A DNA stretch of 64,000 nt from Psychrobacillus sp032154225 (GTDB lineage: Bacteria > Bacillota > Bacilli > Bacillales_A > Planococcaceae). The notes below the pieces were generated by a model. The model worked only from the letters and a program-made list of their open reading frames with translations, made no database searches and was not told where the DNA came from. Both the position numbers and the translations under genes were made by a program. Below, piece by piece: positions 1 to 7,984 of this stretch (its first letter is position 1; the number at the start of each line of letters is the position of its first letter). The DNA lies in NCBI RefSeq assembly GCF_032154225.1, contig NZ_JALDYF010000007.1, positions 1 to 64,000 of the forward strand, written 5' to 3'.

Positions 1-62
1 TTTAACTTTTTAACTTTTTAACTTTTTAACTTTTTAACTTTTTAACTTTTTAACTTTTTAAC
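1..62. repeat. 8-bp tandem repeat (aacttttt), about 7.5 copies
   Basis: The unit aacttttt repeats without interruption from the window edge to about base 62, where it breaks at aactatcc. The array may continue to the left of the window. It is AT-rich, directly abuts a palindromic repeat element, and carries no reading frame. Slippage-prone simple repeat; no function can be read from it. Confidence 0.9.
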
Positions 63-74
63 TATCCAGCTTCA

Positions 75-194
75 GCGCCTAGCCCCTCGGGGTCAAATGG
101 GGAAAAACAAGGAGCTGCCTCCTTGTTTTTCCCCATTTTGCTCCTGCGGTTACTCGTCGCAGAAGAACGTACCTGTCGGGGCAGACATAGGCGC
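75..194 (-). repeat. Dispersed palindromic element, copy A (GCGCCTA...TAGGCGC)
   Basis: The ends gcgccta and taggcgc form a terminal inverted repeat. Inside are a block cccctcgggg and a long hairpin. The reverse complement matches two further copies at 29652-29751 and 30158-30255. This copy differs in carrying an inserted module, ctcctgcggttactcgtcgc, the core of the tandem array at 18.8 kb. It lies just downstream of yutF. MITE/REP-like; no transposase seen. Confidence 0.8.
95..138. terminator. Bidirectional terminator hairpin inside repeat copy A
   Basis: Two 20-bp arms are perfectly complementary around a ctgc loop: arm 95-114 begins aaatggggaaaaac and arm 119-138 ends gtttttccccattt. A-runs and T-runs lie inside the stem, so it could end transcription from either side, including the yutF transcript whose stop lies at 206. 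Confidence 0.6.
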
Positions 195-205
195 TTCCGT
201 ATTTC

Positions 206-970
206 TTAATTTGTCCATTCACTTAATGATTCCAATAAATACGTCGGTAACTCCAATTGTTTTCTAACATCATCCGTAGTTGTAACTCCACTATTTATAT
301 GTGCAGTGTGTATACCATAATGAATTCCAGTTAAAATATCCGTTTGGTAATTGTCCCCGATCATAATCATCTCGTCTTTAGCATACCCATGTTCCTGTTG
401 AATCAACTCTAGCATATACGGTTTTGGTTTCCCCATAAACATTGCCTCTACTCCGGTAGAATGTTCTACTAGTTTTGTAAAAGCCCCGTTACCTGGTAAA
501 AAACCTCTTTCTGTTGGGAATGCATGATCACTATTCGTAGATAAAAATACTGCACCTGCACGAATCGACAAACACGCTGTTGCAAGTTTTTCATAATTTA
601 TTTGCAAATCGATCCCCATAACGACCACTTCCGCTGCTGCTTCTGTACAAACTATCTCTTTTGCATGTAATGCCTCTTTTAAGCCATCTGCTCCAACCAT
701 AAAAACAGTTTTCCCTTTATGATGATCATCAATAAAATGAGCAGCTGCAATAGCTGAAGTCATAATACGATTTGCCTCTATGTGAATATCCATCTTCGCC
801 AACTTCAATTGCAATTGTTGCTGAGTCATCGACGCATTATTTGTAACAAAAAAAGGCTCAATCCCATTGTGCTGTAGATAATGAACAAATTCGACTGCTT
901 CCTTTATCGGCTCTTTCCCCCGGTAAATTGTCCCATCTAAATCAATACAATAGGCTTTATAACTTAACAT
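206..970 (-). CDS. yutF: HAD-superfamily sugar-phosphatase-like hydrolase (YutF/NagD type)
   Basis: A 254-residue HAD phosphatase of the NagD/YutF subfamily (TIGR01457-type). The N-terminus carries HAD motif I, CIDLDGTIY, with the nucleophile and general-acid aspartates; motif II is FFVTNNAS; a Lys in FMGKPKP is motif III; and IGDNYQTDILTG near residue 200 is motif IV. The cap domain between motifs II and III is the C2 type usual for this family. Members dephosphorylate small phosphorylated metabolites; the substrate is not visible here. It overlaps the end of yutE by 14 bp, so the two genes are cotranscribed, as in Bacillus subtilis. Length and motifs are normal. Confidence 0.9.
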   Translation of the reverse strand: MLSYKAYCIDLDGTIYRGKEPIKEAVEFVHYLQHNGIEPFFVTNNASMTQQQLQLKLAKMDIHIEANRIMTSAIAAAHFIDDHHKGKTVFMVGADGLKEALHAKEIVCTEAAAEVVVMGIDLQINYEKLATACLSIRAGAVFLSTNSDHAFPTERGFLPGNGAFTKLVEHSTGVEAMFMGKPKPYMLELIQQEHGYAKDEMIMIGDNYQTDILTGIHYGIHTAHINSGVTTTDDVRKQLELPTYLLESLSEWTN

Positions 971-1418
971 TGGAATCCTCTGGTAAAAACGCAGAAACCG
1001 GGCCTAATTCATTGATAATATAACTCTCCACTTTTATTGGGAATTGTTTAATACAACTTAAATTATCCAATAAAACAGAAACTAAACTAGCATGATTCAC
1101 TAATTGAAAATCTCGAACTAATTGCTTTCTATATTCAATAACTTCCTTCATAGGTCCATCCATTTCAGGAGAGATTACTTTTTCATCCGTTAGTATATCA
1201 ATAATATCTTCGTAGCTTCCTGGATCACGCATGATAAACCCATCAATCATTGCATTTCCAACGTCGATAATCGATTCTATAATATTTTGCCCTACACGCT
1301 CTAATGCTAATTTTGTCACTTCATCTTGTTCCCAGTCTGCTCGACTTTCAAACAGTTCTACTAAAGAATTCATATAAGTTAATGTTAAAGTAATTTTTTT
1401 TCGATCGACAAAATACAT
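957..1418 (-). CDS. yutE: DUF86 / HepT-like protein YutE
   Basis: A 153-residue all-helical protein of the DUF86 (HepT-like) family. The stretch around residues 70-80, GSYEDIIDILTDE, is typical of Bacillales YutE. HepT ribonucleases of MNT/HepT modules carry an RX4HXY motif; the corresponding place here reads RKQLVRDF, with Arg and Phe replacing His and Tyr, so RNase activity is doubtful. No MNT nucleotidyltransferase gene is next to it, only yutF downstream with an overlap, so I read it as a conserved housekeeping relative rather than a toxin. The GAGGGGG-like Shine-Dalgarno just upstream supports the start. Confidence 0.85.
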   Translation of the reverse strand: MYFVDRKKITLTLTYMNSLVELFESRADWEQDEVTKLALERVGQNIIESIIDVGNAMIDGFIMRDPGSYEDIIDILTDEKVISPEMDGPMKEVIEYRKQLVRDFQLVNHASLVSVLLDNLSCIKQFPIKVESYIINELGPVSAFLPEDSNVKL

Positions 1419-1505
1419 CGAAATACCCCCTCGTAATTCTTGTTCAGTTGATATTGACTTCTATTCTATAGTAACATATTTGAGAGTAGGAAGGAGTGTC
1501 ACCGA

Positions 1506-1772
1506 ATGGAACGATTTTTCTTGTATGATGATGTAGAAGATACAAAAACGAGGTTTGTTGGGTTTACTGGCGATTCACAAAGATACGATTTAGCTATATT
1601 ACAAAGCTCTCGTTTTTTCGGAAAAGTGTTAGTAATGGATATCCAATACGGCCGAGCAGCTATTTTAGGGCCAGATGATTTAGAAGAGCCTGGATACTTA
1701 GAGCATGTATATAATAGAACGGAAATAGAAGCAGAAGAACTGAGAGATTATTTAAGAGAATTATTGAACTAA
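1506..1772 (+). CDS. DUF3055 family cytosolic protein
   Basis: An 88-residue acidic protein beginning MERFFLYDDVEDTKTRFVG, which I recognise as the DUF3055 family widespread in Bacillales and Staphylococcus. Function is unknown. It is a lone plus-strand gene, divergent from yutE. A strong GGAAGGAG Shine-Dalgarno lies about 8 nt before the ATG. A possible promoter is TTGACT at 1454-1459 with TATTTG 17 nt downstream, but this would leave a very short leader. No signal peptide or membrane segment is visible. Confidence 0.85.
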   Translation: MERFFLYDDVEDTKTRFVGFTGDSQRYDLAILQSSRFFGKVLVMDIQYGRAAILGPDDLEEPGYLEHVYNRTEIEAEELRDYLRELLN

Positions 1773-2197
1773 AGCTTTCTTTAAAAACTAGAACAGTTTC
1801 TGGCTCTCTTCAGGCTTCTCATTGGGCCATACAATGAAAGATAAAATTTTCAATGCTTGTTGAAAGAGGAGGCTATGCCACTTCCAACAAGCTTTTTCGT
1901 CGGTCATCGTATGGCAAATGTTCGCCTTTCGTTCGCCAGAAACTTCCGTGGCAAGTACTTAAATACTTTTAGTAAAAGGAGAAGCAAGCCATTTCTATAT
2001 ACTTTGCAGGTCGCCAAAGATACAATTTTGGCGGCACTTTGTAGGTTTTTACAAAGCGACACTTCTATTTTTTTATATAAAGTAAAAAGTAAATGACAAA
2101 TTTACTTCACACGAAAATTGTCGGTCTATTTCTAACTAGAAGTGTCCATGAACTTCTTTCTCTTTCTCTTACATGAAAAGGGTTAAGTAGAAAGAAC
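1773..2197. other. Gene-free stretch downstream of the DUF3055 gene
   Basis: No convincing gene. An open frame at 1857-2096 has a purine-rich site before it but encodes a low-complexity basic peptide with no recognisable family. Small inverted repeats such as cgccaaagatac/attttggcg near 2010-2035 and ctttgtagg/tacaaag near 2038-2056 suggest relic repeat DNA. The stretch ends at the repeat element at 2198. Confidence 0.5.
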
Positions 2198-2333
2198 ATG
2201 AATACACTCCCATAAGCAGAATGGATGTAGTGAAAAGCGGCGACTCGGGCGGGAAAAGTGCGAGCTGAAAGCCCCGCAGGAAAGCGTCCGATTGTAACGA
2301 AATCCACTCTGATGTATTCGTATACATTCTAAA
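2198..2333. repeat. Dispersed GC-rich element, copy 1 (ggcgact...aaagcgtccg)
   Basis: The block aagaacatg, gtgaaaagcggcgact, cgggcggga, a degenerate centre, then ggaaagcgtccg and ttgtaacg matches the element at 23861-24014 piece by piece. The gc-rich halves are partly complementary (ggcggg with ccccgc; cggcgact with agcgtccg), so it can fold as an imperfect palindrome. Both copies end exactly where the U-run of a minus-strand terminator begins. Similar elements are frequent in Bacillales intergenic DNA. No function is known to me. Confidence 0.75.
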
Positions 2334-2376
2334 AAAAACCTTGAGCAAGATCACAATTGATCTTGTTCAAGGTTTT
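2331..2376 (-). terminator. Terminator of lipA-yutD, overlapping the yutD stop codon
   Basis: On the minus strand ccttgaacaagatc pairs with gatcttgctcaagg around an aattgt loop, followed by a run of seven T. The 5' arm contains the last codons and the TGA stop of yutD. Confidence 0.85.
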
Positions 2377-2707
2377 CAATTACTAATGGTTCTACTATTT
2401 CTACTGGTACCTTTGGTGCAATTCCTGTTTTCTTTATAAGAAAATAAGCACAGCCAAAATTACAATATTCGTATAAATAATCTTTCATCGTACTTATTTT
2501 CGTATCAAAAGTAGCCTTATGGTTTTTATCCTCAAAAAAACCTTTTAAACGAAGCTGGCCATATCCCCAGTCTCCCATAATATAATCATACTTAGATAAA
2601 ATCTCACTATAACGCTCTTGAAACGCTTCATCTTTAAACGCTTCGCGGTAATCTTCTACTATATCGTACGTTAATCCTTCTGCAATAATCATATAATCAC
2701 CATCCAT
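2351..2707 (-). CDS. yutD: YutD family protein (DUF1027)
   Basis: A 118-residue protein of the YutD/DUF1027 family, recognised by the central block DYIMGDWGYGQLRLKGFF and the later CNFGCAYFLIKK. The function is not established. It follows lipA with a one-base ATGA-type overlap at 2707, so the pair is translationally coupled; the same neighbour pair occurs in Bacillus. The C-terminal ~20 residues are variable and coincide with the terminator stem. No signal peptide or membrane segment. Confidence 0.9.
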   Translation of the reverse strand: MDGDYMIIAEGLTYDIVEDYREAFKDEAFQERYSEILSKYDYIMGDWGYGQLRLKGFFEDKNHKATFDTKISTMKDYLYEYCNFGCAYFLIKKTGIAPKVPVEIVEPLVIENLEQDQL

Positions 2708-3642
2708 TAGCTGTTTTGAGTAGCTAAAAGTTCCTCACCTTGTGCTTGCCTTTGCTTCGCAGCTGCATTTACTTGCTCATCTGCATGATAACTACTACGA
2801 ACGAGTGGTCCAGCTTCACAATGAGAGAACCCTTTACTCATTGCAATTTTACGTAATTCACCAAACTCTGTTGGCGAATAATATTTTAAAACAGGTAAAT
2901 GTTTTTTAGACGGTTGTAAATATTGACCGATCGTCATAATATCCACGCCGTTTGCACGCAAATCATCCATTACTTCTAAAATCTCTTCATGCGTTTCCCC
3001 TAATCCTAACATTAACGAAGATTTCGTTGGTATCGTTGGTTGCATTTCTTTTGCACGTTTCAGCAATTCCAATGAACGATCATATTTTGCTCTAGCACGA
3101 ACTCTTGGTGTTAAACGACGAACTGTTTCGATATTATGATTTAAAATATCTGGTTTTGCATCCATAATATTTTTTAAGTTTTGCTCAATTCCACCCATAT
3201 CCGAAGGTAACACTTCAATAGTGGTAAATGGATTTTTACGACGAATCGCGCGAATTGTTTCAGCAAATACTTCCGATCCACCATCTTTTAAATCGTCTCG
3301 AGCAACTGCCGTAACTACCACATGCTTCAAATTCATAATCACAACAGAATCAGCAACTCGCTCTGGTTCGGCTAAATCCAATTCATTTGGAAGTCCTGTT
3401 TTAACAGCACAGAAACGACAAGCTCGTGTACAAATAGCCCCTAAAATCATAAATGTAGCCGTTCTTCTAGTTCCCCAACACTCATGAATATTCGGACATT
3501 TCGCTTCTTCACATACTGTATTTAAGTTATTTTCGCGCATTAACTTTTTCAGACCTTTATAGTCGTCATTCGTATTTAACTTAATTTTTAACCAATCTGG
3601 CTTGCGTTGATGCTCTGTTTTCGCTGGTTTACACGTTGACAT
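2707..3642 (-). CDS. lipA: Lipoyl synthase LipA
   Basis: A 311-residue radical-SAM enzyme that inserts two sulfurs into protein-bound octanoyl groups to make lipoyl cofactors, in the cytosol. Both clusters are visible: C44, C49 and C55 for the auxiliary [4Fe-4S] cluster that is sacrificed as sulfur donor, and C71, C75 and C78 (CTRACRFC) for the radical SAM cluster. The RSSYHADE segment near the C-terminus supplies the conserved Ser ligand. Length is normal. It shares the window with gcvH, whose product is a lipoyl acceptor, and with the suf operon that supplies its clusters; these links are functional, not operonic. The Shine-Dalgarno TAGGGG is just upstream. Confidence 0.97.
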   Translation of the reverse strand: MSTCKPAKTEHQRKPDWLKIKLNTNDDYKGLKKLMRENNLNTVCEEAKCPNIHECWGTRRTATFMILGAICTRACRFCAVKTGLPNELDLAEPERVADSVVIMNLKHVVVTAVARDDLKDGGSEVFAETIRAIRRKNPFTTIEVLPSDMGGIEQNLKNIMDAKPDILNHNIETVRRLTPRVRARAKYDRSLELLKRAKEMQPTIPTKSSLMLGLGETHEEILEVMDDLRANGVDIMTIGQYLQPSKKHLPVLKYYSPTEFGELRKIAMSKGFSHCEAGPLVRSSYHADEQVNAAAKQRQAQGEELLATQNS

Positions 3643-3765
3643 TTCCCCTACCCCAATCCAAATAAACTAACTACTCTGATGTCAATGTAACATATTATTT
3701 GATTACAAACAACTCTCTTTGGCAGCCATTACCTAGTTAACAGATAGGAAATAATTCACGAAATT

Positions 3766-5340
3766 TTATTCACTTACAGCAATATTTTGACGTTTATTTA
3801 TCAAACTCCATACGATAAATAACGCGATTAAAATAACAATAACAGTGATGAATCCAAGCACCGCTGATCCAGTTAAACCTAAAACTAAATAACCTGTTGC
3901 TGCAATTACCGCACTTATTAATGCGTAAGGTAGCTGTGTCATGACATGATCGATTACATTTACACCGGCACCAGTCGCTGACATAATCGTTGTATCCGAA
4001 ATTGGTGAGCAATGATCTCCAAAAACTGCTCCTGCCAACACTGCTGATAGTACAGGCAATAATAACTCTGGTTCAATCGACATAATGATGCTCGCCCCAA
4101 TTGGCAATAAAATTCCGAATGAGCCCCATGAAGTTCCTGTTGCAAACGCCATAAATGCTGTTAATACGAACAATAAAACCGGGATAATCCCAACAGGAAT
4201 ATTATTTTCTGTCACTATTTTCGCAAGATAAACGCCCGTTTCAAGAGCATTGATTAAAAATGATAAAGACCAAGCAAAGATTAATATAAGAATTGCAGGA
4301 ATCATCGAACGAATTCCTGTTGTAAATGCTTTCCATGCTAATCCGGCATTCGCCTCAGAATTCACTTTGAATTGGCGTACATATAACAATATCGCTAGCA
4401 ATGTTGCTGACAATCCACCAATCATAAGAGATGTAGGCACGTCTGTATTTTCAAATATAATGACAGGGTTCATTACTTTTCCTGCATTTTGATAGCCTGT
4501 CCAAAACATTGAACCGATCGTAACGACAACTAACGTTACTATTGGAAGTACTAAATCAGTTACTTTTCCAAAATTATTTTCCGGGAAATTTCCTTGTAGC
4601 TCTCCTGGGTTTGGTTTATTCGGATCATATAACTCACCAGTTTCTTTTGCTCTTGATTCATGTTTTTTCATATCAAAAATATCAAAGTCAGTCCAAGCTA
4701 GGAAAAAGACCATTGCAAGCGTTGCAATAACATAAAAATTCATCGGTGCCATATATAAAAATGCTTCCAGTGGTGTATAAGCAGTTACTGCATGTGTTGC
4801 AAAAATAACGCCTAATTGGCTTATTAAAAACGCTCCCCAACTCGACACTGGTGACACAACACAAATCGGTGCAGATGTAGAGTCGATAAAATAAGCAAGT
4901 TTCGCACGAGAAACTTTATGTGAATCTGTAATCGGCCTAGCGATTTGTCCAACTGCTAATGCATTAAAATAATCATCCACAAAAATAAGAATTCCTAAAC
5001 ATGCTGTCAAAAGCTTTGAACCTCTTCGCGTTTTCACTCGTTTAATTGCCCAAGTTGCAAAAGCTTTACTACCGCCAGACAAACTAACAAATGCCGTAAT
5101 AACCCCTAATAGTAAGATGAACAATAAAATATAAATATTATACGTATTTAAGCCATCGTCCCAAAAAGAAACTTTAAATGATTCCCATAATATTAGTGCT
5201 GAATCGACTGGAGCAAAACTAGTTACAAGCAATGCCGAAGAAACGATTCCTACTCCTAATGACAATAATACCCTTTTCGTAACAAGCACCATTATAATCG
5301 CCAATATTGGTGGCAATAAAGCTAAAAATGTATTTCCCAA
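3766..5340 (-). CDS. NhaC-type transporter, probable lysine carrier under a lysine riboswitch
   Basis: A 524-residue polytopic membrane protein of the NhaC antiporter superfamily, with about 11-13 hydrophobic segments and the family blocks FVDDYFNALAVGQ (around residue 120), TSAPICVVSPVSSWGAF and GDHCSPISDTTIMS. Sequence alone would give Na+/H+ antiporter. The gene is the only one between the upstream lysine riboswitch (5558-5728) and lipA, and comparative work on L-box regulons has assigned such NhaC-like proteins as lysine transporters (called LysW in some work). I therefore infer uptake of lysine, repressed when lysine is plentiful. The CTCC-type Shine-Dalgarno AGGAGGAAAA precedes the ATG. 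Alternative: a sodium antiporter whose regulation by lysine is incidental, which I think unlikely. Confidence 0.85.
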   Translation of the reverse strand: MGNTFLALLPPILAIIMVLVTKRVLLSLGVGIVSSALLVTSFAPVDSALILWESFKVSFWDDGLNTYNIYILLFILLLGVITAFVSLSGGSKAFATWAIKRVKTRRGSKLLTACLGILIFVDDYFNALAVGQIARPITDSHKVSRAKLAYFIDSTSAPICVVSPVSSWGAFLISQLGVIFATHAVTAYTPLEAFLYMAPMNFYVIATLAMVFFLAWTDFDIFDMKKHESRAKETGELYDPNKPNPGELQGNFPENNFGKVTDLVLPIVTLVVVTIGSMFWTGYQNAGKVMNPVIIFENTDVPTSLMIGGLSATLLAILLYVRQFKVNSEANAGLAWKAFTTGIRSMIPAILILIFAWSLSFLINALETGVYLAKIVTENNIPVGIIPVLLFVLTAFMAFATGTSWGSFGILLPIGASIIMSIEPELLLPVLSAVLAGAVFGDHCSPISDTTIMSATGAGVNVIDHVMTQLPYALISAVIAATGYLVLGLTGSAVLGFITVIVILIALFIVWSLINKRQNIAVSE

Positions 5341-5469
5341 ACTATTTTCCTCCTATTTTTCACAAGCTCCGAATCCCCCAAAAACTATTCGAACTGCTAA
5401 AAACTCTCCCAATCCCCAAAAAATAAAAGTAAATAGAAACTGTTTCATTTATAGTTCCCCAAAAGCCAC

Positions 5470-5516
5470 AAAAAAAAGCCAACCTATTAGACATGGTTAC
5501 ATGTACATAGGTCGGC
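5470..5516 (-). terminator. Attenuator terminator of the lysine riboswitch leader
   Basis: On the minus strand gccgaccta and taggttggc form the outer stem, with acatg/catgt inside, followed by eight T. It lies between the aptamer and the transporter start, 130 bp upstream of the ATG, as expected for the expression platform of a riboswitch that terminates when lysine is bound. Confidence 0.85.
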
Positions 5517-5557
5517 CTCTACTATTGAATTCAAGCATTAACTATCATCCATATTGT

Positions 5558-5728
5558 GTAGCTCACCATTTATACGTCCCCATATAAATGACAGTGTTAT
5601 TTTTATTCAAAATAACCCCAACTAAATGCATTTGACAGTTCACATTTAATTTCGGCAAAGCTTCCTTTCTTATACGATCGTCGTTGTCATCCTCACGTAT
5701 AATACTATTAAGCTATGCAGCCTCTACC
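5558..5728 (-). promoter_or_regulatory. Lysine riboswitch (L-box) aptamer
   Basis: The minus strand shows the L-box order: GTAGAGG (P1 5' strand) and GCTGCAT; AGTAT; GAGGATGACAACG; AAGAAAGGAAGC; GCCGAA; the P3 arms taaatg/cattta; GTTGGGG; the P4 arms ttatttt/aaaataa; CTGTCA; the P5 arms tttata/tataaa; then TGGTGAGCTAC, whose CTAC closes P1. The order and core sequences match the known lysine family (as upstream of Bacillus lysC). It controls the NhaC-like transporter by transcription termination. Confidence 0.9.
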
Positions 5729-5780
5729 TATTTATTTTGCAATCACTACTGTAACAGGATTCACAACAAAATGCAAAAAA

Positions 5781-6548
5781 TCATTCTTCTCGTGGTGTTA
5801 TTGGAACTTCGACAGAAGGTGCGGCCCCTTCTCCTTTTGTATAAATTTGAGGAACCTGCCCTTGGATTAATCCCATTGCAACTGGAATAGTTTGCTCTAC
5901 TGTGCTCATTTTACTTGCTAGTGGAACAATCACTTGGACATTTACTTTTATCCGAATACTGATTTCCACAAATGCGTTATTAATGCCGAATTCCTCAATA
6001 CTTTGCTCCACCGTAGATTGTACATCTCCAATTACATGAAATCGAATTGGAATTTTCGGACCTAAGTTACCAAGCAACGGAATATTAGCAGCCTGCCCCA
6101 TCGGAACAAAAAATACAATGCCGCCTTGATCCTCCATCGTTTGCTTGTCATACTCGATATCGTCCAAATAAGGTAAAGAAGATAAATTTCCTTTCTCCGC
6201 TTGCTCTAAATGAGACAATACTAAACTATTTGTATCCGACAATACGCGATTAATAATTTCCGTATTAAATTTCGTCGTCACCATATTCGCACTTTCGGAC
6301 GGGACATGCTCGATGATATCATTCACATCTAATACGTTCGCAATTCTCGTATTAATCGCTTTACTAATAACCATCGAAGCGATTTTATTCGTTTGAACTT
6401 CTGCATATCGTAAATATGTCGGTGTTAGTTGTGCATTAATCCAATAAAATAACCCTCCAACTGTCAATAAAAAACACGCGATAAAAATCGCTAATTTACT
6501 TTGCATACTAAAAAATTTGAATTTCTTCTTTTTATGATGGAACAACAT
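5781..6548 (-). CDS. yunB: Sporulation protein YunB
   Basis: A 255-residue protein of the YunB family, which in Bacillus subtilis is expressed in the mother cell under sigma-E and is needed for normal sporulation. A basic N-terminus (HHKKKKFKFF) precedes one membrane segment at about residues 18-36, and the rest is predicted outside the membrane; VGDVQSTVEQSIEEFGINNAFVEISIRI resembles the conserved membrane-translocated core. Its presence argues that the organism forms endospores. The ATG has a GGGGGA Shine-Dalgarno inside the 3' arm of a hairpin (6549-6588) that separates it from yunD. Confidence 0.92.
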   Translation of the reverse strand: MLFHHKKKKFKFFSMQSKLAIFIACFLLTVGGLFYWINAQLTPTYLRYAEVQTNKIASMVISKAINTRIANVLDVNDIIEHVPSESANMVTTKFNTEIINRVLSDTNSLVLSHLEQAEKGNLSSLPYLDDIEYDKQTMEDQGGIVFFVPMGQAANIPLLGNLGPKIPIRFHVIGDVQSTVEQSIEEFGINNAFVEISIRIKVNVQVIVPLASKMSTVEQTIPVAMGLIQGQVPQIYTKGEGAAPSVEVPITPREE

Positions 6549-6588
6549 AAAATCCCCCTAGTTACTTATATGTAACCGGAGGATTTTT
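6549..6588 (-). promoter_or_regulatory. Hairpin between yunD and yunB containing the yunB Shine-Dalgarno
   Basis: On the minus strand aaaaatcc and ggttac pair with gtaac and ggatttt, with the GGGGGA ribosome-binding site of yunB in the 3' arm immediately before its ATG. The stem could end yunD transcription or limit yunB translation on readthrough mRNA. No strong U-run follows, so I favour SD occlusion over termination. Confidence 0.5.
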
Positions 6589-6595
6589 ATGTAGG

Positions 6596-7963
6596 CTATT
6601 TTTTAAGCTCTTGTTGCTGCCCATACCATTTGACAACATCACGTATAAATTCTGGCATAAAATATTTTTTAGTCGCCCACTTAAAAGAAGGAAAAAAATA
6701 GCCAAATGTAAACATATCCAGTGTAGCAAGTGAATACGTTTTATCAACCTCAAGTAGTTCTCCATTCACATATACTTCTCCATCTTCCTGTACAACCAGC
6801 TGATGAAATTGCATTGCACCAAGGTATTTCCCTCTAAATCCCAACCCTTTTACTTCTAAACGAGGCCATTTTTCGTTTTTGGACAACTCAATTACCTCGA
6901 GTAATTCAGTTCCTGTTATAGAAACGATGCATGGATTGATCGGGTGTGGTAAAACAGCATGTAAATCATACGCAGTAATCGGCCCTTTATTCAAATCGGT
7001 CAAAAAGATACCTGCTGGAAACATTGCACAATCTGCTGCTGTAAAAGCTACTAATGCTTCACCAAAAAAATAAGACATACTAGAAGGATGAAACCAATCT
7101 TTTGTTAACAATACTGGATTTTGAAATACAGTATACGCTAATCGTTGCTTTCCAATCTCTTCCCATTGTGCTATTTGCTCCGCATCATTCGAAGGCTTTT
7201 CAAGCTCATCTATTGGATATAATGTAGCTGCTTTTGAAATTACTTTATTTGCTGCGTGATCATATTCAATCATGACGTGCCCAATATACACTCCTAGTTT
7301 ACCTGCTGCTGCTTGTAATGTCTGATGAAACAGTTTGCCTTCTTTAAAAAAATGATGTGTATGTGCGCCTAATATGACGTCTATTTGTGGGATTTCTTCC
7401 GTCATCCGATCATCTAACGTCATTCCCAAATGGGACATGCACACAAGTATATCTACCTGATCTTTTATTTCCTCGCATATTTCCTTTAGCCGATTAATCG
7501 GATGCTGAATATGCCAGCCAAGATTTTCATAATAAATACCAAAATCAGCTGTCACAGCAACAATCCCGATCCGAACTCCAGAAGGTGTTTCATGAATTTT
7601 ATACGGCAGTAGCCATTGCGGTATATCACCATGTAAATCTGTAAAATTAGAAACAATCACATCGAACTTCGCATCCGTGTACAAAGCATGAAGATCTTCA
7701 TGGCTCAGTGTAATTCCTTCGTTATTTCCTATTGTGACATAGTCATAACACGCCTTATTCAATAGCTCTACGTTACCTTTACCAAGCGTCCCTTCCGTAA
7801 ACACGTTGGATCGATCTAAATGGTCCCCAATATCCATTACAAGGCAGGGATCATTATTTTTGTGCGTTTTTCTTTTATTAGAGAGAAACTGATGGATAGT
7901 CGGCCAGTTTTCTAAATGACTATGCAAATCATTCGTATGATAAATATGAATCGTTTCTCTCAC
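6596..7963 (-). CDS. yunD: Metallophosphoesterase / 5'-nucleotidase-like protein YunD
   Basis: A 455-residue two-domain metallophosphoesterase of the UshA/5'-nucleotidase superfamily. The N-terminal catalytic domain has IYHTNDLHSHLE (metal-binding Asp and His), MDIGDHLDRSN, TIGNNEG in place of the usual GNHE, and MSHLG and GAHTHHFF for the remaining metal ligands; the C-terminal half fits the 5'-nucleotidase substrate domain. There is no signal peptide, unlike secreted UshA, so it is probably cytosolic. The GNNEG variation is, as I recall, typical of YunD proteins. Start is GTG at 7963 with AAGGTGGG before it. Neighbours yunE and yunF are as in Bacillus. Confidence 0.9.
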   Translation of the reverse strand: MRETIHIYHTNDLHSHLENWPTIHQFLSNKRKTHKNNDPCLVMDIGDHLDRSNVFTEGTLGKGNVELLNKACYDYVTIGNNEGITLSHEDLHALYTDAKFDVIVSNFTDLHGDIPQWLLPYKIHETPSGVRIGIVAVTADFGIYYENLGWHIQHPINRLKEICEEIKDQVDILVCMSHLGMTLDDRMTEEIPQIDVILGAHTHHFFKEGKLFHQTLQAAAGKLGVYIGHVMIEYDHAANKVISKAATLYPIDELEKPSNDAEQIAQWEEIGKQRLAYTVFQNPVLLTKDWFHPSSMSYFFGEALVAFTAADCAMFPAGIFLTDLNKGPITAYDLHAVLPHPINPCIVSITGTELLEVIELSKNEKWPRLEVKGLGFRGKYLGAMQFHQLVVQEDGEVYVNGELLEVDKTYSLATLDMFTFGYFFPSFKWATKKYFMPEFIRDVVKWYGQQQELKK

Positions 7964-7984
7964 TGTAAACCCACCTTTTTCGCT

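Noticed and set aside
957..970. MNT/HepT toxin-antitoxin module at yutE-yutF
   Set aside because: yutF is a HAD phosphatase, not a nucleotidyltransferase, and the RNase motif of the HepT-like protein is altered.
1857..2096. 79-codon plus-strand frame after the DUF3055 gene
   Set aside because: Low-complexity basic product, no recognisable family, overlaps inverted-repeat relics.
2107..2354. Minus-strand frames over the GC-rich element
   Set aside because: They run through the dispersed repeat and the yutD terminator; no ribosome site.
3221..3487. 88-codon plus-strand frame inside lipA
   Set aside because: Antisense shadow of the well-supported lipA gene; the same applies to other antisense frames inside fad, suf and EPS genes.
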